NCBI GenBank assembly: GCA_026988515.1
Contig: JALSLA010000035.1
Span: 1-57,793, forward strand
Source: Helicobacteraceae bacterium
GTDB taxonomy: Bacteria > Campylobacterota > Campylobacteria > Campylobacterales > Sulfurimonadaceae
Direction of reading: 5' to 3'
DNA: 57,793 bases
Positions 39,357 to 48,425 of this stretch are shown here, one piece after another. The position numbers and the translations under genes are program-made. The notes below the pieces were generated by a model that had not been told where the DNA came from, ran no database searches, and saw nothing but the letters and a program-made list of their open reading frames with translations. Every line of letters starts with the position of its first letter. Position 1 is the stretch's first letter.

Positions 39357-42300
39357 ATGATTGAAAAGATAATTGCCTTTAGTGTACACAACCGGTTTTT
39401 AGTGTTGATGGCGACACTGTTTCTTATTATGGGATCGTACTGGTCACTTAAAAATACCCCGCTTGATGCACTGCCGGATCTCTCGCCGCCGCAGGTGATT
39501 GTTCAGGTAAACTGGGCGGGACAGAGCCCTGAGATTATTGAAGATCAGGGCACTTATTTGTTGGTGTCACAGTTTTTGGCAATTGCCGGTATTGAGACGG
39601 TTCGCGGGTTTTCAACCTATGGCAATGCGCTGATTTACATTATTTTTAAAGAGGGAACCGATCTGTATTGGGCACGTACCCGTGTCCTGGAGCAGCTCTC
39701 TGCCATGAATTCACAACTGCCTTCGGGTATGGAAGTGTCACTCGGTCCAGATGCATCGGGGGTCGGCTGGGTTTATGAGTATGCACTGGTCTCCAAAACC
39801 AAAAATCTCGAAGAGCTGCGTTCCTTGCAGGACTACTATTACAAATATGCCCTTTTGGGCGTAGAAGGCGTAAGTGAGGTAGCGTCTATCGGTGGATTTG
39901 TACCGACTTATCAGGTGACATTGAGCAATGACACCTTGGTGCAATATGGTTTGAGTATTAATGATATTGTCAAGGTATTAAAGCAAAACAACAATGACAC
40001 CGGCGGACGTATCGTCATTCAAAACGGATACGAGTGGATGGTGCAGGCAAAAGGGTATTTGCAAAACCTTGATGATATTCGTCATCTGACGGTAGTGACA
40101 CGAAAGGGTATTCCCCTTCGTATCGGCGATATTGCCCGTGTGGAAAAAGTACCGCAAAACCGACGCGGTATGGCAGATTTAAATGGAGAAGGCGAAGTGG
40201 TCGGCGGCATCGTAATGTTGCGTTACGGTGAAGATGTCTACCGCAGTATTGAGAAGATCAAAGCCAAAATGGCAGAGCTTCAGATCGATGATGTTACCGT
40301 CGTGACAACCTATGATCGTTCATCACTCATTGAAAAAGCGGTTCATACACTACGAACAACATTGATTGAAGAGAGCATTATTGTTGTCATTATTATCGGG
40401 TTGTTTTTATTGCATTTACGTTCGGCATTGATTGTATTGATTGTGTTACCGCTAACCATCGGGTTTGCATTTTTGCTTATGAAACTTTTTGGCATCGGTT
40501 CAAATATTATGAGTTTGGGAGGTATCGCTATTGCCATCGGTGCGATGGTGGATGCATCGATTGTTATGATTGAAAATGCTCATAAAAAAATTCGCCCCGA
40601 TATGAGCAATGCAGAACGAATTGCCGCGATTGTTTCAAGTTCACAGCGTGTAGGACGCCCCATATTTTTCGCACTCTCTTTGGTGGTGGTGTCGTTTTTG
40701 CCAATCTTTGCACTCTCCGGTCAAGAGGGGCAACTTTTTACTCCCTTGGCATTTACCAAAACGTTTGCTATGAGTGCGGGGGCACTCCTTTCCATTACTT
40801 TGGTGCCGGTATTGATGGTCTATTTTCTTAAAGGGCGCATTCTTCCGGAACAGAGCAATCCGATAAACCGTTTCTTTATCTGGCTGTACCGACCGCTGCT
40901 TCTCTACAGTCTTAAGTTTAAATATGCGGTACTGATTCTTGTCGCCGTATCGCTGGCGGCTATTGTTCCGGTTTATGAAAAACTCAACTGGGAGTTTATG
41001 CCGATGCTCAATGAGCAGAGTTTTATGTATATGCCGGTTACTCCATACGGAATTAGTGTCGATCAGAGTAAAATACTGACCCAAAAAACCGACAAAATTT
41101 TAAAGTCTTTTCCTGAAGTCGAGACGGTATTTGGTAAAGGTGGGCGGGCCAGTACGGCGACCGACCCCGCACCGCTTGGAATGATTGAAACCATTATTAC
41201 ATTGAAGCCTGAGTCGCAGTGGCGCGAGGGTATGACCTATGAAAAGTTGATGGACGAGATGGAAGCAGCATTGCAGGTACCCGGACTTATCAACTCGTGG
41301 ACCTATCCGATTCGCGGGCGGATAGATATGCTTTTAAGCGGTATTCGTACACCGTTAGGGATTAAACTTTACGGTAATGATGCAGACGTTATGCAACGTG
41401 TAGCGCATGATATTGAGCGTAAACTACGCGCTATGGAATCGAGCCAATCGGTGTTTGCCGATCAGGCAAGTGCGGGGTACTATATTGATATTGACATTGA
41501 TGCGGAGGCGTTGGCACGGTATAATCTTACGAAAGAGACGTTGTTGCAATATACCGCGACGGCTATCGGCGGTATGCAAATTAGTACGATGTATCAAGGA
41601 TTGGAACGTTACCCGATTACACTGCGTTTGGAAGAAGAGGAGCGCCGCAGCCTTGTCGATATCGGTAATATTCAAATAAAGACCCCGCTGGGCTTTGTGC
41701 CGCTGCATACGTTTGCAACTGTACGATACAAAGAGAGTGCTTCGGTGATAAAAAGCGAGATGGCGATGCCGGTGACCTTTATTTATATTACGCCAAAGTC
41801 GGGTGTGAGTGCTACCGCTTACAAAGAGAAGGCGCAGCAACTGCTTCAAGATATCGAAATGCCCGCAGGATACTATATGGAGTGGGCGGGACAATCAGAA
41901 TATTTAGAATCAGCCATGCAGAAAATTGTCTGGATTGTTCCGACGGTACTGCTGCTCATTTTAGTACTGATCTTTTTTGCACTCAAGCAGCTTATACCGA
42001 CGTTGATTGTGTTTACCACCCTGCCGTTTGCGCTGATGGGAGGTCTGCTCTATATTGATCTGCTCGACTTTAGCATGAGTATTGCCGTGATTGTCGGATT
42101 TTTGGCACTGCTTGGTGTGGCGGCCGAGACGGCTATTGTGATGATTGTCTATCTCCAAGAGAGTCTTGAAGCATCCCAAAAGAGATATGGCGACAGATTG
42201 AGCATACAACAGATAAATGATGCTATTTATGAAGGTGCTGTACAGCGGGTACGACCAAAACTGATGACCGTATTTGCCATTTTAGCGGGATTGCTTCCTA

Positions 42301-42455
42301 TAATGTACGCCCACGGAGTCGGCAGTGAAGTGATGCAGCGCATTGCCGCACCGATGATCGGCGGTGTGGTCAGTTCGGCAGTATTGAGCTTGGTTATTAT
42401 TCCGATTTTGTTTGATTTACATGTAAAACATCAACTCAAAAAATCCGTATCGTAA
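39357..42455 (+). CDS. cusA: CusA-like heavy-metal RND transporter (Cu/Ag efflux)
   Basis: 1032 residues, normal for the HME-RND family, with 12 transmembrane segments and two large periplasmic loops. The TM4 signature is GGIAIAIGAMVDASIVMIENAHKKI, which matches the monovalent-metal CusA/SilA subgroup (MVDA...IEN). The start is typical (IAFSVHNRFLVLMATLFLIMGSYWSLKNTPLDALPDLSP). Periplasmic Met residues (EFMPMLNEQSFMYM, GRIDMLLSGIRTPLG) are candidates for Cu(I) binding. It is the last gene of the fixH-like-cusCBA unit. Its 3' end is flanked by two TACATGTA palindromes 42 bases apart (42416 and 42458). Confidence 0.92.
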   Translation: MIEKIIAFSVHNRFLVLMATLFLIMGSYWSLKNTPLDALPDLSPPQVIVQVNWAGQSPEIIEDQGTYLLVSQFLAIAGIETVRGFSTYGNALIYIIFKEGTDLYWARTRVLEQLSAMNSQLPSGMEVSLGPDASGVGWVYEYALVSKTKNLEELRSLQDYYYKYALLGVEGVSEVASIGGFVPTYQVTLSNDTLVQYGLSINDIVKVLKQNNNDTGGRIVIQNGYEWMVQAKGYLQNLDDIRHLTVVTRKGIPLRIGDIARVEKVPQNRRGMADLNGEGEVVGGIVMLRYGEDVYRSIEKIKAKMAELQIDDVTVVTTYDRSSLIEKAVHTLRTTLIEESIIVVIIIGLFLLHLRSALIVLIVLPLTIGFAFLLMKLFGIGSNIMSLGGIAIAIGAMVDASIVMIENAHKKIRPDMSNAERIAAIVSSSQRVGRPIFFALSLVVVSFLPIFALSGQEGQLFTPLAFTKTFAMSAGALLSITLVPVLMVYFLKGRILPEQSNPINRFFIWLYRPLLLYSLKFKYAVLILVAVSLAAIVPVYEKLNWEFMPMLNEQSFMYMPVTPYGISVDQSKILTQKTDKILKSFPEVETVFGKGGRASTATDPAPLGMIETIITLKPESQWREGMTYEKLMDEMEAALQVPGLINSWTYPIRGRIDMLLSGIRTPLGIKLYGNDADVMQRVAHDIERKLRAMESSQSVFADQASAGYYIDIDIDAEALARYNLTKETLLQYTATAIGGMQISTMYQGLERYPITLRLEEEERRSLVDIGNIQIKTPLGFVPLHTFATVRYKESASVIKSEMAMPVTFIYITPKSGVSATAYKEKAQQLLQDIEMPAGYYMEWAGQSEYLESAMQKIVWIVPTVLLLILVLIFFALKQLIPTLIVFTTLPFALMGGLLYIDLLDFSMSIAVIVGFLALLGVAAETAIVMIVYLQESLEASQKRYGDRLSIQQINDAIYEGAVQRVRPKLMTVFAILAGLLPIMYAHGVGSEVMQRIAAPMIGGVVSSAVLSLVIIPILFDLHVKHQLKKSVS

Positions 42456-42524
42456 TATACATGTAAATGCCATCTTAATGCATATTTGGGTAGGATGATG
42501 GCGTAGACATTTAAAGGAGTCTGT

Positions 42525-43559
42525 ATGAGTTTGACGTTTCCGACATTCCCAAAAAACTGCCGATCGCTTCTGTGTCAATATCTCACCCCTGAGATTTTTG
42601 AAGCCCTTAAAGATAAAACAACCGCTAACGGATATACTCTTGCGCAAGCGATTCACTCTGGTGTGCAAAATCCTGACAGCAGCATTGGTGTTTATGCCGG
42701 TGATGCAGAGTCGTACACGCTGTTTGCTCCGCTGTTTGACCCGATTATTAAAGCGTACCATGGGTTTGATCCGCAGAGCAGGCACTACAGCAATTTTAAT
42801 CCCGATGCGTTGAACGCAGACAATCCCGACCCTGAAGGAGCCTATATTGTTTCAACCCGTATTCGCGTGGGGCGCAATCTTGCCGATATTCCACTGGGAC
42901 CGGCCATCTCCAAGGCACAACGTAACGAGGTTGAAGTTCGGGTGTCGCAGGCGTTGAGCCGACTCGAAGGTGATCTCGGTGGCAGTTACTATCCGCTACA
43001 AGGTATGCGTGATGCCGACACAGCACAGCTTATCAGCGACCATTTTCTTTTTAAAGCGGGAGATCGCTTTTTAGAAGCGGCAGGACTCAATCGTGATTGG
43101 CCCGAGGGCAGAGGAATTTTTCATAATAACGACAAAACCTTTTTAGTCTGGATTAACGAAGAGGATCAGTTGCGTATTATCTCCATGCAACACGGCGGCA
43201 ATATTGGCGAAGTATTTTCACGGCTTGCCCGTGCGGTTAAAGCATTGGAGCAGAGCATGACATTTTCGTACAGTGATCATTTGGGGTATATTACCAGCTG
43301 TCCGACCAATCTTGGAACGGCCATGCGCGCGAGTGTGCATATTAAGCTACCGAAACTGGGCAGTGATATGAAAGCGTTTGAAGCAATTGCCGATGCGCAC
43401 CATTTACAGATACGCGGCATACACGGCGAACACTCCCAAAGCGAAGGCGGTATTTACGACATAAGCAACCGTAGACGGCTGGGTGTGAGTGAAGTGCAGT
43501 GCGTACAAGATATGTATGACGGCGTAGTGGCGCTCATTGAAGCCGAACGCTCACGTTAG
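42525..43559 (+). CDS. Arginine kinase-type phosphagen kinase (ATP:guanido phosphotransferase)
   Basis: 344 residues, close to the 355 of arthropod arginine kinases. The N-terminal domain has SSIGVYAGDAESYTLFAPLFDPI, the guanidino specificity region. The catalytic domain has VSTRIRVGRNL (ATP binding), WINEEDQLRIISMQ (carboxylate near E213), CPTNLGTAMRASVHIKLPKL with the signature Cys at 259, and GEHSQSEGGIYDISNRRRLG (flexible loop with the second carboxylate). It is a full kinase, not the shortened McsB type. It should convert arginine and ATP to phosphoarginine and ADP as an energy buffer. Such enzymes are rare in bacteria but reported for a few, including Campylobacterota relatives. AAAGGAG precedes the ATG. 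It is convergent with the DUF1971 gene (4-base overlap). Confidence 0.93.
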   Translation: MSLTFPTFPKNCRSLLCQYLTPEIFEALKDKTTANGYTLAQAIHSGVQNPDSSIGVYAGDAESYTLFAPLFDPIIKAYHGFDPQSRHYSNFNPDALNADNPDPEGAYIVSTRIRVGRNLADIPLGPAISKAQRNEVEVRVSQALSRLEGDLGGSYYPLQGMRDADTAQLISDHFLFKAGDRFLEAAGLNRDWPEGRGIFHNNDKTFLVWINEEDQLRIISMQHGGNIGEVFSRLARAVKALEQSMTFSYSDHLGYITSCPTNLGTAMRASVHIKLPKLGSDMKAFEAIADAHHLQIRGIHGEHSQSEGGIYDISNRRRLGVSEVQCVQDMYDGVVALIEAERSR

Positions 43560-43915
43560 TTCATGCACTCGCAAAAAGCTTCTCCGGGTCGATCTCCTTC
43601 CTGTTTTTCAGCGGTATTCTCAGAAATTATGTCGTAGAACTCTACTCGAAATAGAACCGGTCCGGTAATAACGACATGATGAAATCGTTCCGGCTCAATC
43701 ACAATAGGGTGTGCCTTGTCGGCATCTAAAACATGCTCTTTGTCATCTTCCCAGACAAATTGCAGCGATCCTTCTTCTACAACTACCAGAGCATATTTTC
43801 CTTTGGGTGCAAGATGGTTTTTTAAAATGCCTTTGACGACAGTTTTTTCCGTCATATTGGGGGTTTGTCCCACTCGTTTTGCCCCTTTGGGAAGGGTCGC
43901 ATTTTGAAAGTTCAC
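43556..43915 (-). CDS. DUF1971 (YeaR/TehB-like cupin) protein
   Basis: 119 residues, GTG start with AAGGAG five bases upstream. LPKGAKRVGQTPNMTEKTV at the N-terminus and LKNHLAPKGKYALVVVEEGSLQFVWED followed by ERFHHVVI form the DUF1971 beta-sandwich with possible metal-binding His residues. Relatives such as YeaR are induced by nitrate or nitric oxide in enterobacteria and are annotated as tellurite-resistance related. Two Cys-containing residues lie at the C-terminus (GEAFCECMN). With N2O respiration in the same window a role under nitrosative stress is possible, but the promoter shows no FNR-like box that I can see. Confidence 0.8.
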   Translation of the reverse strand: MNFQNATLPKGAKRVGQTPNMTEKTVVKGILKNHLAPKGKYALVVVEEGSLQFVWEDDKEHVLDADKAHPIVIEPERFHHVVITGPVLFRVEFYDIISENTAEKQEGDRPGEAFCECMN

Positions 43916-44000
43916 GTGAACTCCTTGGTTAAGATTACGAGTATCTTACCATGAATTGCATAAAGAGTCTTAACCTTTCAAAAATGCTGTTACCTTCCCA

Positions 44001-47000
44001 CTACACTTTTGGTTTTAGCGAGCCGAACCGAAAATAAAGTGCCGGCAAAATAATCATATTGAGCAGTGTCGAACTGAGCAGTCCAAAGAGAATAACCATC
44101 GCCATAGGTGCTTGAATTTCACTGCCTGCTTCACCCATCCCCAGTGCTAAAGGAATCATGGCAAGACCCGTTGCCAATGCCGTCATTAAAATGGGAATGA
44201 GCCGTTCGCCGGCACCTTGTTTCACTGCCTGCTTGAAATCACTAACGCCTTCATAACGAATGAGGTGGTGAATGTGTGAAATCATCATCACACCGTTTCG
44301 TGTGGCAATCCCAAAGAGGGTAATCAGACCGATTAGCGTTGCAATAGAGACCACACCGCCGCCGATATACAGACCAATTACTCCGCCAATAAGAGCAAAT
44401 GGGAGATTAACCAAAATTAACAGAGCATCTCTAGCAGATGAAAATGCCAAATAGAGTAGTAGAAAGACGCCGAAAATGACGACGATACTCAAAGTCAGCA
44501 AAATTTTTGAAGAGGATTGTGCACTTTGAAATTGTCCACCGTACTCTATATAGTAGCCTTGAGGCAGGGTAATGTTTTGTGCTACCTTGCTCTGTATCTC
44601 TTCGACAACACTGACCAAGTCGCGCTTGGCAACGTTGGAGGTAATCGTAGTTTTGCGTTTCATCCCCTCTCTGCTTACAAGATAGGGCATGCGAGCTTCG
44701 TGAATGTTTACCAATGCATGCAGCGGTATTTGTGCTCCGGACGACGTGTGTACCAACGTAGAGCGAATACTTTCAAGATCAAGTGCGTCGTGCCGATTGT
44801 ACTTCATGACAACGTCAAAAAAGCGATCGTTTTCAATCATTTTGGTGACCGGAGTACCGTAAAATGCCGTCTGTATGATAGTGCTGAGTTCGGCGACACT
44901 AATACCGTACGATGCCATGGCACGACGGTTAAACGCGATAACCAGCTGCGGCAGATCCCATTGATTGGCAATCATGACATCGGTACTGCCTTCAACATTT
45001 TCAACAATGCTCTTAATCTGTTGGGCAATTCTTTTTTGCTCAAATAGGTCATTACCGAATACCTTAATGGCAATGGCCGCTTTGGAACCTGAAAGCATGT
45101 GATCAATACGGTGAGAAATGGGTTGACCTATGGAGATGTTGGCACCGGAAATATTGCTAAAACGTTCCCTGAGTGCTTCTAAAAAGTCCTCTTTGGAGTG
45201 GGTTTTCAAGGCAATTTCAACCTCAAGCTCCGAAGCATGTACCCCAATGGTGTGTGATTCCAGCTCACCGCGCCCGGTACGTCGTGCGACTGAAACTACT
45301 TCATTGAACTCCAACAGTGCCTGTTCGACCTGCTGACCGATGTGGTTGGACTTCTCCAGTGATGTTCCCGGCAGTGCCGCGACAAATACGGTTAGGCTTC
45401 CTTCGTTGAATTCGGGAAGAAAGGTTTTCCCCGCACTGAAAAAATAGTACAGCGAAATCAGAAACAATACGCTAAAGCTTGCGACAAGTGTTTTCCAGAT
45501 CGGTAGGGTTACATGTAAAATTTTACCGTATCCGGATTGCAATATGGTTAAAAAACGAGAGCTTTGATGTACATTTTTAGAGGCGGGTTTTAAAAAGTAA
45601 TAACACAGTGCGGGCGTAATGACAATTGCGACAAACAGTGATGCCAACAAAGCGCTAATATATGCCAAACCTAGCGGAGCCAACAGACGCCCTTCCATAC
45701 CTTGAAGAAAAAAGAGCGGCACGAATACCAGTAGAATAATAAAGGTAGCAAAAATAATGGAGTGTTGAATCTCAAAGGTTGCTTTGGCAATGACATTGAG
45801 GCGATTCTCCTGTTGTTGGGGTGCTTTTTCACTGTTGAGTTGCAGCCTCCGAATGATATTTTCGACGACAATAATGGCATCATCAACTAACACGCCTAAT
45901 GCAATGGCCATACCGCCGAGTGTCATGGTATTGATGGTAATATTTAAGGCACTCAGTAAAAAGACGGTGGCAAACAGTGAGAGCGGGATGGCAATAAGCG
46001 TAATAAGTGTGGCACGAATACTCAATAAAAAGAGCAGAACAATGAGCACGACTAAAATGGCACCGTCACGTAGAGCATTGGAAAGATTCCCGATAGCGGT
46101 ATTGATGAACGATGCCTGTTTGAAGAGGTTTGTCTCAATTTGCATGCCCTCAGGAAGTGTTTTTTCAATCGCATCGATAGTCTGTTCCAAGGTGTTGGTT
46201 AGCTCAAGAGTATTGACGTTGGGTTGCTTTTGAATGGCCAGAATTACGGCATCGTTACCGTTATAAGAGCCGATTCCCCGTTTAACGGCAGCACCGATAC
46301 GAATATCGGCGACATCGCGTAACGTGACGGGGGTCACACCGTTTTGCGTAATGAATGTATTGGCAATATCGTTGATATCTTGCACTCTTCCAATGCCTCG
46401 AATCATATACTCTTGAGCATTTTGGGTGTAAAATCCGGCTGACGTATTTTGATTGGATGCTGCTACCGCACGCATCACATCATCGACGCTAACACCGTAA
46501 GTAATGAGCTCTTTGGGTTTGAGAAGGATGTGGTACTGTTTGGTTTCGCCTCCAATGGGAATAATAGCAGCCACGCCGCTAACGGCTAGAAGCCGTTGAC
46601 GTACTTCCCAGTCGGCAACTGTTTTAAGTTCAATACCCGAATGGGTCTCAGAGTGCAGAGCAATAAACATGATCTCACCCATAATGGAAGCAATAGGAGC
46701 TAAAATAGGTGGATGCACATTGAGCGGCAAACGGTCTTGTACCAGTTGCAGCTTTTCCGTTACCAGTTGACGGGCACGGTAGATATCGGTACCCCATTCA
46801 AATTCTACATAGATTACGGAAATACCGCTTTGAGAATCCGACCGCAGCCTACGTAAACCGGAAATACCGTTTAAAGCGTTCTCAATAGGAACAGTAATAA
46901 GCTGTTCGATCTCTACAGAAGTCATTCCCGTAGCATCGGTAAGAACGGTCACAGTCGGTGCGGTTAGGTCAGGGAAAATATCGATTTTTGATTTTTTAAG

Positions 47001-47090
47001 TTCTAAAATCCCAAAAATAATAATGCCGACACTGACAAGCAGTACTAAAAGCCGCTGATGCAGAGATCCATAAATGATTTTTTCTAACAT
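44001..47090 (-). CDS. HME-type RND metal efflux transporter (CzcA-like)
   Basis: 1029 residues, 12 transmembrane segments. It starts LEKIIYGSLHQRLLVLLVSVGIIIFGILELKKSKIDIFPDLTAPTV in the manner of CzcA/CusA proteins. The TM4 signature is GGMAIALGVLVDDAIIVVENIIRRL. The VDDAIIVVEN form differs from the Cu/Ag type (MVDA..MIEN) seen in the other pump of this window and from the classical VDGAV form of CzcA, so the substrate is less certain; a divalent metal is likely because the adaptor is His-rich. It is the last gene of a four-gene minus-strand unit. It is 9 bases after the adaptor gene. Confidence 0.88.
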   Translation of the reverse strand: MLEKIIYGSLHQRLLVLLVSVGIIIFGILELKKSKIDIFPDLTAPTVTVLTDATGMTSVEIEQLITVPIENALNGISGLRRLRSDSQSGISVIYVEFEWGTDIYRARQLVTEKLQLVQDRLPLNVHPPILAPIASIMGEIMFIALHSETHSGIELKTVADWEVRQRLLAVSGVAAIIPIGGETKQYHILLKPKELITYGVSVDDVMRAVAASNQNTSAGFYTQNAQEYMIRGIGRVQDINDIANTFITQNGVTPVTLRDVADIRIGAAVKRGIGSYNGNDAVILAIQKQPNVNTLELTNTLEQTIDAIEKTLPEGMQIETNLFKQASFINTAIGNLSNALRDGAILVVLIVLLFLLSIRATLITLIAIPLSLFATVFLLSALNITINTMTLGGMAIALGVLVDDAIIVVENIIRRLQLNSEKAPQQQENRLNVIAKATFEIQHSIIFATFIILLVFVPLFFLQGMEGRLLAPLGLAYISALLASLFVAIVITPALCYYFLKPASKNVHQSSRFLTILQSGYGKILHVTLPIWKTLVASFSVLFLISLYYFFSAGKTFLPEFNEGSLTVFVAALPGTSLEKSNHIGQQVEQALLEFNEVVSVARRTGRGELESHTIGVHASELEVEIALKTHSKEDFLEALRERFSNISGANISIGQPISHRIDHMLSGSKAAIAIKVFGNDLFEQKRIAQQIKSIVENVEGSTDVMIANQWDLPQLVIAFNRRAMASYGISVAELSTIIQTAFYGTPVTKMIENDRFFDVVMKYNRHDALDLESIRSTLVHTSSGAQIPLHALVNIHEARMPYLVSREGMKRKTTITSNVAKRDLVSVVEEIQSKVAQNITLPQGYYIEYGGQFQSAQSSSKILLTLSIVVIFGVFLLLYLAFSSARDALLILVNLPFALIGGVIGLYIGGGVVSIATLIGLITLFGIATRNGVMMISHIHHLIRYEGVSDFKQAVKQGAGERLIPILMTALATGLAMIPLALGMGEAGSEIQAPMAMVILFGLLSSTLLNMIILPALYFRFGSLKPKV

Positions 47091-47099
47091 AACGTCGCC

Positions 47100-48425
47100 T
47101 TAATGTGCATGACCGTGCCCTACATCGGCCGGTATGAGTGCTGCAAGTAAAAGATCGTATGCTCCCGCAGAGACAATACGTTCACCTTCGGTGACGCCTG
47201 AAATGACTTCAACGTAACCGGCATCGTGCAGTCCTGTTTTAATATTGCGACGTTCAAAGCGCTCTTCGCCGACTTGAACATAGACAACATGCTGTCCGTT
47301 GTCGTTAACAACGGCACTTTGTGGAATTGCTACTGCTTCAATGCGTTTGCCCGTGTAAACTTTGCTGGCAAATCGGGCACCGGCTACAAGAGCGGCGTGG
47401 GTGTTCTTGACTTCGAAAACTATAGAGGCACAACGGGTTTTTGGGTCAATCATTTTGCTAAAATAGAGAAACGTTGCATTGTTTCCGACGCTAAAATCAA
47501 CATAGTTTTTATTTAGAAGCAGTTCGACACCCAAAGGATCGCTTACCTTGGCAATATCACTTTGGGCAATGGCAGTGGTGATCCAGAGGCTGTCGGTATT
47601 GGCAATTTGCATGATGGGGTCGCCTTCATTGACAAAGGACCCCGAGAGCGCTTGTTGGCGTATGACAGTGCCGTACAGGGGTGTTTTAAGGACAACACCC
47701 AAGGGGTTGCTACTGTGGGAGTCAAGCTGTTTTAGCCGCTGCTTAACAGTGACCAGACGTGCTTGTGCCATGGCATACTCCCGCGCAGCAATATTGAGTC
47801 GTTTGGTGGAAACGGCATTGTCTTTTTTAAGCTGCTGCAGTCGCTTGTTCTCTTGGGTGGCAAGCTGTAGATCGGCTTGAGCTTTTTTGAGTTCAAGTTT
47901 CAGTGTTGAGAGATCCTCTTTTTGACCGAGTAGCGGCGTGATAACGGCAACTGTTTGAGATGTATTGACAGTGGTACCGATATGAAGTGACGATTCGATA
48001 GTAAGAATGCCTGCAACGGGAGCTACGAGACGATACTGCGCATTTACAGGAATATCAACGGTAGAGAAAGTGGCTACCGACTCTTTTAAACGGCGTTTTT
48101 GTACCGGCTGTATCTTTAAATGGGCCTGTAGCTGCTGTTGTTTAGAATATTCAATGCCTTCGTCATGCGTATTTTCGGCGTGATTGTGTCCGGCATGATC
48201 GTCATGATTGTGTTCTTTATGATCGTGTCCGGCATGATCGTCATGGTTGTGTTCTTCATGATCGTGTCCGGCATGATCGTCATGATTGTGTTCTTCGTGG
48301 TCATGTCCGGAATGATCGTGAGCTTCAGAAGCATTTTCAGTCGAAGTTTGGGTAGTGTGGGCATACCCGTTTGTCATACAAAGCATTATGGCAAGCGTCA
48401 ATGCGTTAATGGAGCGTTGTGTCAT
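47100..48425 (-). CDS. Periplasmic RND adaptor with histidine-repeat N-terminus
   Basis: 441 residues. A Sec signal (INALTLAIMLCMTNGYAH) is followed by four tandem 13-residue repeats of the form HAGHDHEEHNHDD (residues 38-89), then a normal membrane-fusion protein: LVAPVAGILTIESSLHIGTTV (lipoyl-like half), a long coiled coil (LKLELKKAQADLQLATQENKRLQQL), VVLKTPLYGTVIRQQALSGSFV (second half) and barrel domains. The C-terminus is also His-containing (DVGHGHAH). The His stretch should bind Zn, Co, Ni or Cu in the periplasm and may hand metal to the pump. It overlaps the TolC-like gene upstream by 4 bases. Confidence 0.88.
   Translation of the reverse strand: MTQRSINALTLAIMLCMTNGYAHTTQTSTENASEAHDHSGHDHEEHNHDDHAGHDHEEHNHDDHAGHDHKEHNHDDHAGHNHAENTHDEGIEYSKQQQLQAHLKIQPVQKRRLKESVATFSTVDIPVNAQYRLVAPVAGILTIESSLHIGTTVNTSQTVAVITPLLGQKEDLSTLKLELKKAQADLQLATQENKRLQQLKKDNAVSTKRLNIAAREYAMAQARLVTVKQRLKQLDSHSSNPLGVVLKTPLYGTVIRQQALSGSFVNEGDPIMQIANTDSLWITTAIAQSDIAKVSDPLGVELLLNKNYVDFSVGNNATFLYFSKMIDPKTRCASIVFEVKNTHAALVAGARFASKVYTGKRIEAVAIPQSAVVNDNGQHVVYVQVGEERFERRNIKTGLHDAGYVEVISGVTEGERIVSAGAYDLLLAALIPADVGHGHAH
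48159..48314 (-). repeat. Four tandem 39-base repeats encoding the His-rich metal-binding stretch
   Basis: Four in-frame 39-base units encode residues 38-89 of the adaptor. Units 1-3 differ by one or two residues (HSG/HAG start; EE or KE in the middle), and unit 4 has diverged (HAGHNHAENTHDE). The near-identity of the DNA suggests recent expansion by slippage or unequal recombination, so copy number may vary between strains. Confidence 0.9.

Noticed and set aside
41424-41894. 156-codon minus-strand frame inside cusA
   Set aside because: Antisense shadow of a conserved RND coding region; no ribosome site or domain.
48159-48314. CRISPR-like array
   Set aside because: The 39-base repeats are contiguous, in frame and without spacers; they encode a His-rich protein stretch.
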